This document shows positions 37,398 to 46,178 of a stretch of DNA of 48,806 nucleotides, piece by piece. Positions within the stretch are counted from its first letter, which is position 1; each line of letters starts with the position of its first letter. Where the stretch lies: assembly GCA_012838955.1 (NCBI GenBank), contig DUOH01000004.1, forward strand, positions 1 to 48,806. The letters are read 5' to 3'. The translations under genes and the position numbers were made by a program. This DNA comes from Bacillota bacterium (lineage in GTDB: Bacteria; Bacillota; UBA4882; UBA10575). Under the pieces are notes generated by a model. That model was not told the origin of the DNA. It made no database searches and saw only the letters and a program-made list of their open reading frames with translations.

Positions 37398-38368
37398 CCG
37401 ACTTTGGAATAGCGCCAGCCAGAATAGAACCATCATCATTTATCACATATATCATCATCTGATCTGTACCTGGGCCTACTTGGGATATCCATGTACCATC
37501 AAATGTCATTTCCACAAATGGTTGATCTCCTTCATAATTACCTGAAATATCCTCATACTTTAGCGTGGTTCCATCAAAGGTGTAATTTCCAAGTACAACA
37601 AAGTAGAATTGATTTGGTACTATGTTTTTCTCTTCAAGAAATTGCCGTCCTTCATCGCTTTGATAACTATATCTCTCATATTGAAGACATTGACCATCAA
37701 TAAAGCCAAGATATAATTCAACTTGGATCCCATCTGCGAGTATTAATGGAAAAATCTCTGTTTTTTGTTCATTTATAATCTCACGCTTGGTCACTTTCCA
37801 ATATCCTTGAAAAGAAACACTGGGACCTCCGGGACCTCCAGGATCTCCAGAACCTCCACCATCTTCAGGTTTAGCGCCTTCTACCATAGAAGCATTCGTT
37901 TTATATACGTAATATGTAGTTTTCTCGTCTTTCTCCTCTAGAATAAATGTTGCGCTATTACCCGTTATGGTAAAAAGTTAATGTTCCTCCCTCATACCTG
38001 GCTTTATTCCCATCAATACGGTAACTCTTTACTTCATTCGATTCACAGTATACTTGCGACACTTTTTCCCCGGTATCTGGGTGAACGCCAGAGTATCTGC
38101 TATACTTATACATTTTCTTTCCTACGAAACCAAAGATCGCTTCCATGTCACATGGAATTCCATTTCGGACCATAGGATAAGGAAACTCTATAGATCCAGT
38201 CTGGTTCACCATTTTCTGCACATACCAATAACCGGCGAGTGGGTCGACATCTCCGCCATTACCGCCACCGCCGCCGCCACTACTTCCACCGCCACCGCAA
38301 CCGGCAAAAGATAACGCCATGACCAAGATCAATGCAATAATTAGTAACTTAAGTACTAATTTATTCAT
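37390..38368 (-). pseudogene. Two-domain lipoprotein gene broken by a single-base frameshift (copy 2)
   Basis: The 5' part (38368-37958) encodes a lipoprotein signal with FAGC, the Gly-rich linker and a first domain nearly identical to copy 1. It stops early because a run of five T (plus-strand A 37972-37976) replaces the four found in copy 1. Removing one T restores TFTITGNSATF, and the frame continues through VYKTNASMVEGAKPEDGGG, a GDPGGPGGPS linker and a second domain (GYWKVTKREI to ILAGAIPKSAN). The second domain echoes the first (GYWxVxK, LGFxxxxxxxYxx, GTLxxxxxx, VxxxxxxxxxGAxP). It may be a sequencing error, a phase-variable tract or a true pseudogene. Confidence 0.8.
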
Positions 38369-38561
38369 CTGTCATATCCCCCTATAATCATCAATTTTCT
38401 TCTTAATATTATTATATTATAATTTGCCTATATTTATAAATCTTCTGTATAATCACGATATATCTCCAAGAATACATTTTCACGAATAATAAAATGGCAC
38501 GTAAATCAGGACTTTAAACTACACAAAGATGAATTTGGTTACAATTCTGGGGACTGAAAAT

Positions 38562-38598
38562 AAAAAAAGAGCCGCCCTGTTCATTCGGGGCAGCCCTT
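38562..38598 (-). terminator. Intrinsic terminator of glnS
   Basis: GCTGCCC/GGGCGGC (one G-U pair) form a stem with a 10-nt loop followed by seven U on the minus strand, ~140 nt after the glnS stop. The rest of 38369-38734 is AT-rich upstream sequence of the lipoprotein gene, without a supported ORF. Confidence 0.8.
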
Positions 38599-38734
38599 TT
38601 ATCTTCATTAATAATCCATTTCGCGCTTTTCAGCGTTGCGCTGAAATTAGGGTTGCAAAAAGAATATCTTCTGCTTTCTCCGGATGCCAAATGTTCATTT
38701 TGTGCTCCCATGACGCTTCCGATTGCTTCTCCAC

Positions 38735-40435
38735 TCACCCCTCAGTCTGTTGCTGAGCAATCTTGGCCCAGGTGTCACGGAGGGAGACACTCCGGTTGAA
38801 GACGAGTTTTTCCGGAGTGGAATCCGGGTCCACGCAGAAGTAGCCCAGACGTTCGAATTGAAATTTATCGCCGGGCCGGGCTGTGGCCAAAGAGGGTTCA
38901 ATCCGGCAGGAAGTCAAGACCTCCAGAGAATTGGGGTTTAAATAATCCAGGAAGGTCTTGCCTTCTTCCACATCATCCGGGTTTTCCCGGTTAAAGAGGT
39001 GATCATAGAGTCTGACTTCGGCCTCCAGGGATTCTTCAGCGGATACCCAGTGTAAAGTAGCCTTGACCTTTCTCCCGTCCGGAGCGGAACCGCCCCGGGT
39101 CGCCGGATCGTAGGTACAGTGCACTTCCAGAACTTCTCCGGTTTTCTCGTCTTTCACCACTTCAGTGCATTTAATGAAGTATCCGTATCTGAGACGCACC
39201 TCCCGTCCGGGGGCCAGCCGGTAAAACTTCTTCGGCGGGTCCTCCATAAAGTCATCCCGCTCAATATAGATAACCTTCGAGAAGGGGATCTTTCTCGTAC
39301 CGGCCTGCGGATCCTCGGGGTTATTCACCGCCTCCAACTCTTCCACTTGGCCGGCGGGGTAGTTATCGATCACTACCTTCAGGGGACGTAAGACCGCCAT
39401 GACCCGAGGCGCCCGTTTATTCAAATCCTCACGCAGGCAATGTTCCAAGAGGGCGATATCCACCGTGCTGTTGCTCTTGGCAACACCAATCCGTTCACAG
39501 AAGTCCCTAATCGCCTCCGGGGTATATCCTCGCCGTCTGAACCCGGCGATCGTCGGCATCCGAGGATCATCCCAGCCGGTCACATGGCCTTCTTTCACCA
39601 ATTGCAGGAGTTTTCGCTTACTCATTACCGTGTAGGTCAGGTTTAACCGGGCAAACTCGATCTGTTGGGGACGACCGGGCGTCTCCAGTTGGTCGAGAAA
39701 CCAGTCATATAAGGGCCGGTGGTCCTCGAACTCCAAGGTACAGATGGAATGGGTAATCTCTTCAATGGCGTCGGAGAGGGGATGGGCAAAATCATACATC
39801 GGGTAGATGCACCATTTATCCCCTGTCCGGTGGTGAGGGACCCGAAGAATGCGATAGATCACTGGATCCCGCATATTCAAATTGGGGGAGGCCATATCAA
39901 TCTTGGCCCGCAGAACCCGGGAGCCGTCGGGAAACTCTCCTGCCCGCATTCTGGCGAAGAGGTCCAGGTTTTCTTCGACCGAACGATTCCGGTACGGGCT
40001 TTCTTTGCCGGGCTCGGTCAGGGTCCCCCGGTACGCGCGGACCTCATCCGGAGTCAAGTCGCAGACATAGGCTTTTCCCGCTTTAATTAGCTCCACAGCG
40101 TACTGGTAAAGCTGTTCAAAGTAATCGGAGGCGTAATAGAGGTGCTCTCCCCAGTCAAACCCCAACCATTTGACATCTCGCTGGATGGATTCTGTGTATT
40201 CCACATCTTCCTTAGTGGGATTGGTGTCATCAAACCGCAGATGGCACCGGCCTTTATTCTCCGCAGCCAGACCGAAATTCAAACAAATGGACTTGGCATG
40301 TCCGATATGTAAATACCCGTTGGGTTCCGGCGGGAAGCGGGTAATCACCCGCCCGTCATTTTTATTCGTTCGCAGATCTTCCGCGATGATACTCCTGATA
40401 AAGTTTGGCGCCGGAGTATATTCATTGATACTCAT
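38735..40435 (-). CDS. glnS: Glutaminyl-tRNA synthetase
   Basis: This class I synthetase charges tRNA-Gln directly. The 566-residue protein has [16 protein letters not shown] (HIGH), the acceptor-stem segments typical of GlnRS ([14 protein letters not shown]), VMSKRK as the second ATP motif and the two C-terminal anticodon-binding beta barrels (EVRLYDHLF..., LNPNSLEVL). The features separate it from GluRS. Most Bacillota instead form Gln-tRNA through GatCAB, so its presence here suggests lateral acquisition. It begins ~87 nt after the M48 protease gene. Confidence 0.95.
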   Translation of the reverse strand: MSINEYTPAPNFIRSIIAEDLRTNKNDGRVITRFPPEPNGYLHIGHAKSICLNFGLAAENKGRCHLRFDDTNPTKEDVEYTESIQRDVKWLGFDWGEHLYYASDYFEQLYQYAVELIKAGKAYVCDLTPDEVRAYRGTLTEPGKESPYRNRSVEENLDLFARMRAGEFPDGSRVLRAKIDMASPNLNMRDPVIYRILRVPHHRTGDKWCIYPMYDFAHPLSDAIEEITHSICTLEFEDHRPLYDWFLDQLETPGRPQQIEFARLNLTYTVMSKRKLLQLVKEGHVTGWDDPRMPTIAGFRRRGYTPEAIRDFCERIGVAKSNSTVDIALLEHCLREDLNKRAPRVMAVLRPLKVVIDNYPAGQVEELEAVNNPEDPQAGTRKIPFSKVIYIERDDFMEDPPKKFYRLAPGREVRLRYGYFIKCTEVVKDEKTGEVLEVHCTYDPATRGGSAPDGRKVKATLHWVSAEESLEAEVRLYDHLFNRENPDDVEEGKTFLDYLNPNSLEVLTSCRIEPSLATARPGDKFQFERLGYFCVDPDSTPEKLVFNRSVSLRDTWAKIAQQQTEG

Positions 40436-40522
40436 CTTTGCCGCTCCCTTCGCTCTGTTTAAGCAAGATAATCTTCAATCTTCGCTTAAAGGTGGCTTTT
40501 TCCTCTTCCGCTACGCAAATAT

Positions 40523-41257
40523 TTACATGGCCTTTATTCTTTCTATGCGTTCCGAAGTCGGGGGGTGCGTGGAGAAGAGCTGTAAGTATTTGGGGACGTC
40601 CTGATCACCGGTCTCCTCCACCATCCGCTGCCAAAACCCTAAGATATCTTCTTTACGGAAACCCGCTTTTTCCATGAAGATCACTCCGTAACGATCAGCC
40701 TCAAACTCCGCCTCCCGACTGTAACCTAACTGGGCCATGTTTATGGCAAAAGCTCCGATTTTAGCCATGGTTTCTTTGGATTTATTCTTATCCAAGACCA
40801 GTTTTAATATTAATCCCATTCCAACCTGCCGTTTTATTGCATCCATCCCGTGTTTCCGGTCCACATGGGCTATTTCGTGAGCCAGTACCCCGGCCAGTTC
40901 ACCATCGTTTTGCACATAGTTTAAGAGGCCGGTGTGGACAAAGATGTACCCGGCCGGCAGGGCGAAGGCGTTTACTGAATCTTCCTCCACCACAGTCAGA
41001 CTGAACTCCAGCTCGTCTTTTCTGCTACAAGCATTAACCAACCGGTTGAAGATGGATTGCAGTCGTTCTTCTTCCTCCGGCTCTAGTTGAACTACGGTCA
41101 TCTCCGCCATTATACTCTCGTAACTGTCCCCACCGATGTCCTTCTCCAAGCTTAACTCCAAGGAGTCAAAGAAGCCGGCATAACCGGAGAAACTAACACA
41201 AATCAGGACTAATAGGGGGAGAACAAGTAAAAACAATGGTCTTCGTCTAATCATCAT
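40523..41257 (-). CDS. M48-family metalloprotease, membrane-anchored
   Basis: The ~244-residue protein has an N-terminal signal or anchor (RPLFLLVLPLLVLICVSFSG) and the zinc-protease motif HEIAHVDRKHG, with the third ligand in EFEADRYG, followed by a C-terminal FSTHPPTSERIERI typical of M48 BepA/LoiP-type proteins. Quality control of exported proteins is inferred. The start is ATG 41257 (GAGG 5 nt upstream) or the next codon; the frame is open to 41293. It has its own promoter at 41311-41339. Confidence 0.92.
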   Translation of the reverse strand: MMIRRRPLFLLVLPLLVLICVSFSGYAGFFDSLELSLEKDIGGDSYESIMAEMTVVQLEPEEEERLQSIFNRLVNACSRKDELEFSLTVVEEDSVNAFALPAGYIFVHTGLLNYVQNDGELAGVLAHEIAHVDRKHGMDAIKRQVGMGLILKLVLDKNKSKETMAKIGAFAINMAQLGYSREAEFEADRYGVIFMEKAGFRKEDILGFWQRMVEETGDQDVPKYLQLFSTHPPTSERIERIKAM

Positions 41258-41310
41258 TTCCACCTCAGTTACTCGTAATGCGTACCTTCGCATCCAATAT
41301 GTTATTAGTT

Positions 41311-41339
41311 ATTTTATATATTTTATCGTTTCTTGGCAA
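41311..41339 (-). promoter_or_regulatory. Promoter of the M48 protease gene
   Basis: TTGCCA (41334-41339) and TAAAAT (41311-41316) have a 17-bp spacer on the minus strand, ~50 nt before the start codon. Confidence 0.68.
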
Positions 41340-41406
41340 GAGTAAGTAAGGTCCGCTCAACCCGCGGGCCCCGGATGGCGAAGAGCGCACAATAGCTACT
41401 AGTGAT

Positions 41407-41454
41407 GATGAAGAAACGGAAGGAGCTCATCTGGAGCGCCCTCCGTCCTTCATC
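41407..41454. repeat. Long hairpin between the MNIO-like gene and the M48 gene
   Basis: Two 22-nt arms (starting GATGAAG and ending CTTCATC) pair with about 18 matches around a 4-nt loop. It lies 41 nt after the stop of the MNIO-like gene on the minus strand. No U-tract follows in either direction, so it is not a standard terminator; a transcript-end stabiliser or a repeat element is possible. Confidence 0.7.
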
Positions 41455-41494
41455 AACCTCAGCCAAAATCCGGTAAAAAATTCCCACCCCTTGC

Positions 41495-42343
41495 TCAAAA
41501 ACAAACCTGCCGCACCCGGTCGATCATCTCCCGTAATTCCCAGGGATCATTTCGCCGAACCGGCTCGTATTCACCATGTAAATTTCTGATTTGATCGGGC
41601 ATCCCCCCATACTCAATGGTGATAATCTCCGGATCGGTCTTGGTCAACACATAGCGGAGGACGACATAGTCGTCCTCTTCCAGTTTGGTATGGGTGTCAA
41701 TTACCCCTTCCGCCCGGGTCCATACCCCGGCCAGGTGAACCTCTTTTACCCGGTCTAAGGGAAGCTCATTCAGGTAAGTACGGAGATCCGTTTGGAAGGA
41801 CCATGCGCTACATCTGGCATGGGCCAGATCAAGTAAGAAACCGCAGTCGCCCTCCAGGCAGATCCTGGTGATAAACTGCGGATCCGCACAGAGTTTATAA
41901 TGTACCCAAAATGAATAATAGGGAAAGTTCTCCAAGACCAGGGGCAGGCCGATCTCCTGCTTTACCTGCTCAATCGTTCGCAGAAAATGAGCGGTTAAGG
42001 CCTCCTCCACTACTGGATTGATCTGGTGTTGAAGATCCTTGTACTCCGGGAAAAAATCCACTGTGGCTTCGAGATGGGTAGAGAGATAGGGCGGATTCGT
42101 TCTCTTGATAATCTCCGCTACAATTTCCCGGTTAAAACGAAGCTTCGCTTGGGGATGACCCAAAGCAAGCACCCCGGTTTGGGCAGGGTGCGGCAAGATC
42201 CTCCGATACTTCTCCCCCGCCTCAAACTGCCGCCAGCATTCGGGAAAAGGAATGGTGGGCGCCTTGATGTAATCAACCGGCAGATCCGGCTCATCCTCCA
42301 ATAATGATACTAAAGCCTGTGAAAAATTGACTGCTAACTTCAT
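41495..42343 (-). CDS. MNIO/DUF692-like TIM-barrel enzyme
   Basis: The 282-residue protein shows the motif series of multinuclear non-haem iron oxidases (DUF692: MbnB, TglH and relatives): H90 in STHLE, E138 in LVLENF, D172 and H175 in LLDLAHA, H203 in EVHLAG, D216/H218 in IDTH and E244 in ITIEYGG. Characterised relatives modify cysteine-containing peptides using iron; some sugar-isomerase-like proteins look similar, so the function is inferred. ATG 42343 follows GAAGGAAGG; the frame is open to 42436. It lies directly behind the BMP-type ABC operon. No precursor peptide is visible nearby. Confidence 0.68.
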   Translation of the reverse strand: MKLAVNFSQALVSLLEDEPDLPVDYIKAPTIPFPECWRQFEAGEKYRRILPHPAQTGVLALGHPQAKLRFNREIVAEIIKRTNPPYLSTHLEATVDFFPEYKDLQHQINPVVEEALTAHFLRTIEQVKQEIGLPLVLENFPYYSFWVHYKLCADPQFITRICLEGDCGFLLDLAHARCSAWSFQTDLRTYLNELPLDRVKEVHLAGVWTRAEGVIDTHTKLEEDDYVVLRYVLTKTDPEIITIEYGGMPDQIRNLHGEYEPVRRNDPWELREMIDRVRQVCF

Positions 42344-42465
42344 GGTCCTTCCTTCGCTTTCTGATTCTTTCTCTATTTCAATCTTCTTTTCTCGAAACAC
42401 TGATGGACAAGACAGTAGCTTTCCCCGGTATTCCAAGAAGTAACGTTCCTCGAAGAGATGGCGGA

Positions 42466-43413
42466 TTAGCGTTTCCCTTTATCATATGGTTCACCGGCCG
42501 CCCGCGGGGCTTGGGATGACTTGGAAAAGATTACTAAAACCAGTAAAGTTACGATATAGGGAAAATTTTTCAATAGGAGTCCGGGAATCTTGGCCAGCGC
42601 GGGGATGGCCTGGGAAACATTGGCGATAGTACTGGCCAGACCGAAGAAGAAAGTAGCACCCAGGATCCCTAAGGGTTTCCACTGTCCAAAGATGAGCGCC
42701 GCCAGAGCCAAAAAGCCGAGGCCGGACACGGTTCCGTTGAACTCACCGGAGTAGGTGACCAGGATTACGGCGCCCCCCAGTCCGGCACAGGCGCCGGAGA
42801 TCAGAACCGCAATATAACGTAGACGATAGACGTTGATTCCAGCCGCATCCGCTGCTTGGGGATGTTCTCCGCAGGCCCGAAGACGCAGACCGAAGGAGGT
42901 CTTGTATAAGACAAACCAGGAAACCAGAAGAATTCCCAGGACCAGCCAGGTGGTGGCGTAGGTCTGTGTAAAGAAGAGTCTCCCCAAGACCGGAATCTTC
43001 GATAAACCCGGAATGTCCCGGCGGATCAAGCCGTGGACAATATGGATATTACCGCTGCCAGTGATATGTCTGGCCAGATAGACTGTTATAGCGCCGGCCA
43101 TCATATTAATGGCTGTTCCGCTGATCACTTGGTTGGCGTTCAGGTTAATACTGGCAAAAGCGTGAAGCAGGGAGAATAGAGCGCCGGCAATCACCGCGGC
43201 CAATAAACCTATCCAGATCGCGACTCCGGGCATCACCGCCTCGAGCTGTGCAATCACAAAAGCGCTGGTAAACAGGCCGATTACCATTAATCCCTCCAAC
43301 CCGATATTGACCACGCCACTTCTCTCGCTGTACAGCCCGCCCAGGGCCGTGATGAGCAAAGGAATGGAATAGGCGACGGCATAAGGAGCTACTTGTTGAA
43401 TTATGCTCCACAT
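42466..43413 (-). CDS. BMP-type ABC transporter permease (NupQ-like)
   Basis: The 315-residue membrane protein has about nine helices and the family segments LITALGGLYSERSGVVNIGL and GLRLRACGEHPQAADAAGIN (cytosolic coupling loop). It is the second permease of the nucleoside-type importer. ATG 43413 has GGGAGG upstream and lies 1 nt after the stop of the first permease; the open frame further upstream lies inside that gene. Purine nucleosides are the usual cargo of this family. Confidence 0.92.
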   Translation of the reverse strand: MWSIIQQVAPYAVAYSIPLLITALGGLYSERSGVVNIGLEGLMVIGLFTSAFVIAQLEAVMPGVAIWIGLLAAVIAGALFSLLHAFASINLNANQVISGTAINMMAGAITVYLARHITGSGNIHIVHGLIRRDIPGLSKIPVLGRLFFTQTYATTWLVLGILLVSWFVLYKTSFGLRLRACGEHPQAADAAGINVYRLRYIAVLISGACAGLGGAVILVTYSGEFNGTVSGLGFLALAALIFGQWKPLGILGATFFFGLASTIANVSQAIPALAKIPGLLLKNFPYIVTLLVLVIFSKSSQAPRAAGEPYDKGKR

Positions 43414-43414
43414 T

Positions 43415-44545
43415 CTATTTTGCACCTCCCACTTTCTCCTGTACGCCCCCAGCGGAGTCCACAGGAAACCGGGGATTTTGGTTCCGGCGCGCGGTAAACC
43501 ATTTTTTCGCGCTCTCCCAGTATCTTTCAATTAACACACTGGTAGCGGAGAAATAAATGATCGTGGCGATAATGGTATCCGCAATCTCCGGCGGCACTTT
43601 GGTCATGGCATTCATAAACCCCTTGCCGGAGTGCAATAAGCCAAAGAAAATTGCGGCAAAGAATACACCCCAGGGCGAGTTGGCCCCCAGCAGCGAAACG
43701 GCGATTCCGTCAAAACCCTGGCTTGGGATGACACCGATTTGCATATTGGAAGCATACCCCACGTAGAAGGCGGCGCCGCCCAAACCGGCCAAAGCTCCGG
43801 AGATCACCATGGACAAAACGATATTCCGGCCCGCTTTTATCCCGGCATACTCCGAAGCATATCTGTTGTAGCCGACCGCTTTCAACTCATATCCAAGGGT
43901 GGTTCGATTCAAGATAAAAGCGATGATCAGCACGGCGATAATCGCCAGAAAAAATCCGAGATTTATATAAGACCCGTCAAACAGGTTTGTCAGCCACTGA
44001 ACCTTCAATGAGGCGCTCTCCGGAATTCTCCTAGATTCGGTCTCCAGGTAGGCTCCTTTAAAATAACCCGGGATCACATAATAAACAGTCCAATAGGCAA
44101 TCCAGTTCATCATGATGGTAGCGACGACTTCGTGCACATTGAATTTGGCCTTGAGCAGGCCGGGGAGCAACCCCCACAAGGCCCCGCCCAGAAAAGCCAC
44201 GCAGATGACGACGGGCAATAGTAAGGGCTTCGGCCAAGAAAAAGTCAACCCCACGGCAGTAGCGCACAATCCGCCGATCAGCATTTGCCCGGCGGCCCCA
44301 ATATTGAAGAGTCCGGTCTTAAAAGCAAAAGCTACGGATAAACCGGTAAAAACTAAAGGGGTAGCCGTAGCCAGTGTGTTTCCAATCCGTTCGATGCTCA
44401 TCAATCCTCCCCGGAACAGATAGACAAACCCGGTGAACGGATTGTTACCGGTGATGGCCATCAATACCGCCCCTGCTGTTAAGCCCAGGGCGACTGCGAC
44501 TAAAGCAACGGAGTATTCTTTATTCAGTTTAAACTTCCTTTTCAA
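43415..44545 (-). CDS. BMP-type ABC transporter permease (NupP-like)
   Basis: The 376-residue membrane protein has about ten helices with FKTGLFNIGAAGQMLIGGL and the coupling segment GYELKAVGYNRYASEYAGIK, as in RbsC-like permeases of BMP systems. It overlaps the ATPase stop by four bases and is followed at once by the second permease. Its last ~30 residues form a soluble basic tail. Confidence 0.93.
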   Translation of the reverse strand: MKRKFKLNKEYSVALVAVALGLTAGAVLMAITGNNPFTGFVYLFRGGLMSIERIGNTLATATPLVFTGLSVAFAFKTGLFNIGAAGQMLIGGLCATAVGLTFSWPKPLLLPVVICVAFLGGALWGLLPGLLKAKFNVHEVVATIMMNWIAYWTVYYVIPGYFKGAYLETESRRIPESASLKVQWLTNLFDGSYINLGFFLAIIAVLIIAFILNRTTLGYELKAVGYNRYASEYAGIKAGRNIVLSMVISGALAGLGGAAFYVGYASNMQIGVIPSQGFDGIAVSLLGANSPWGVFFAAIFFGLLHSGKGFMNAMTKVPPEIADTIIATIIYFSATSVLIERYWESAKKWFTARRNQNPRFPVDSAGGVQEKVGGAK

Positions 44546-46065
44546 GCGGTCTCACCTCTCTTCACCCCAGCCATCATCAGGCCGATCTCACTCTCAGTGG
44601 CCTGACCGGCTTGGACTTCTCCGATCAATTCTCCGTTACTGATTACGACGATCCGGTCGGCCAAGTTCATGATTTCATCCAGTTCCAAAGAGACCAAGAG
44701 CACGGCTTTGCCACGATCCCGTTGTTCCACAATCCGGCGGTGAATATACTCAATCGCCCCCACATCCAAACCGCGTGTCGGTTGGACGGCAATGAGCAAC
44801 TCCGGATTATGGGAAATCTCCCGTCCTACAATGGCCTTCTGCTGATTTCCGCCTGACAGCGACCTGGCGGTGGCAGCCACGCCTTGCGCGGCCCGCACAT
44901 CAAAGTCTTTCATGATCTCCTCAGCGTACTCCCGAATGGCCTCCCGCTGCAACAAACCGTTTTTGGCGAAAGGTTCCTGGTTATAAACTTTGAGAATCAT
45001 ATTATCCTCCACCGCATAATCCAGAATCAAACCGTGTTTGTGCCGGTCTTCCGGAATATAGGCCATCCCGGAACGGAGGCGTTCCCGGATCGGCAAGCCG
45101 GTGATATCGACGCCCTGTAAAAGAATCCTGCCGCTTTCCGCTTTTCGCAAGCCGGTAATGGCTTCCACCAATTCTGTCTGGCCGTTCCCGTCTACACCGG
45201 CCACCCCCACGATCTCACCGGCCCGCACCGTCAAAGAAAAATCCTTCACCGCCGGAAGCTTCCGGTTGTTTAAAACAGAAAGCTTCTCCACTTCCAGGAC
45301 GACCTTTCCCGGCTCTTTGGGGGCTTTTTCCACAGAGAAGCTCACCTCCCGCCCCACCATCATCCGGGCCATCTCCTCCTCGGTGGTGGAAGACACCTCC
45401 ACTGTACCGATGAGTTTACCGCGGCGGATGACCGTGCACCGGTCCGCAATGGCCTTAATCTCTTTCAGTTTGTGGGTGATTAAGATAATGGATTTACCTT
45501 CGGCGGTCAGGTTACGCATAATGCTCATCAGGTCTTGAACTTCCTGGGGAGTAAGAACGGAAGTGGGCTCATCAAAGATTAAGACCTCCGCATCCCTATA
45601 GAGCATCTTCAGAATCTCCACCCGCTGCTGCATACCAACGGAGATGTCTTGAATCTTGGCGTAAGGATCAACATTCAACCCGTATTTTTCAGAGACTGCT
45701 TTAATCCGGACAGCCGCTGTTCTCAGATCAACGACTATCCCCTTCTTCAGCTCCATCCCTAGGATGATATTCTCCGTCACTGTAAAGTTATGGACTAATT
45801 TGAAATGTTGATGAACCATACCGATCCCCAGTTCATTAGCGACATTCGGGTCGGTAATCTTGACTTCTTCCCCTCTAATCTTGATGATTCCTTGATCCGG
45901 TTGGTAAAGACCGAATAAGATGCTCATCAAGGTGGATTTTCCGGCCCCGTTTTCTCCCAGTAAAGCATGGATTTCGCCGGGTTTCAGTTGGAGCGTAATG
46001 TCATCATTGGCGACAATGCCAGGAAATTCTTTACGGATCTTCAACATTTCCACGACATAATCCAT
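44542..46065 (-). CDS. BMP-type ABC transporter ATPase (NupO-like, two nucleotide-binding domains)
   Basis: The 507-residue protein has two fused ABC domains. The first has GENGAGKS, the ISVGMQQR signature and VLIFDEPTSVL. The second has a degenerate Walker A (GVDGNGQTE), LSGGNQQKA and the Walker B region LLIAVQPTRGLD, as in RbsA-like ATPases. Import of nucleosides with the two permeases and the lipoprotein is inferred. The start ATG 46065 has GGAG 8 nt upstream; other in-frame ATGs lie further up. A terminator-like hairpin stands between it and the lipoprotein gene. Confidence 0.95.
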   Translation of the reverse strand: MDYVVEMLKIRKEFPGIVANDDITLQLKPGEIHALLGENGAGKSTLMSILFGLYQPDQGIIKIRGEEVKITDPNVANELGIGMVHQHFKLVHNFTVTENIILGMELKKGIVVDLRTAAVRIKAVSEKYGLNVDPYAKIQDISVGMQQRVEILKMLYRDAEVLIFDEPTSVLTPQEVQDLMSIMRNLTAEGKSIILITHKLKEIKAIADRCTVIRRGKLIGTVEVSSTTEEEMARMMVGREVSFSVEKAPKEPGKVVLEVEKLSVLNNRKLPAVKDFSLTVRAGEIVGVAGVDGNGQTELVEAITGLRKAESGRILLQGVDITGLPIRERLRSGMAYIPEDRHKHGLILDYAVEDNMILKVYNQEPFAKNGLLQREAIREYAEEIMKDFDVRAAQGVAATARSLSGGNQQKAIVGREISHNPELLIAVQPTRGLDVGAIEYIHRRIVEQRDRGKAVLLVSLELDEIMNLADRIVVISNGELIGEVQAGQATESEIGLMMAGVKRGETA

Positions 46066-46096
46066 TCCATCTTCTCCTTTATTCATAAATTTCATT

Positions 46097-46138
46097 TAAG
46101 AAAAAGAAGAGGACGAGTAGTTTGCCATCCTCTTCTTA
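46097..46138 (-). terminator. Intra-operon terminator/attenuating hairpin in the BMP operon
   Basis: AAGAAGAGGA and TCCTCTTCTT form a 10-bp stem around a 14-nt loop, followed on the minus strand by TTTTCTT. It lies between the substrate-binding lipoprotein gene and the ATPase gene, where partial termination would give more binding protein than transporter. Confidence 0.72.
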
Positions 46139-46178
46139 TTTTTAGAATCACCCGCGGAATACCGCGCATTTGCCGGAT

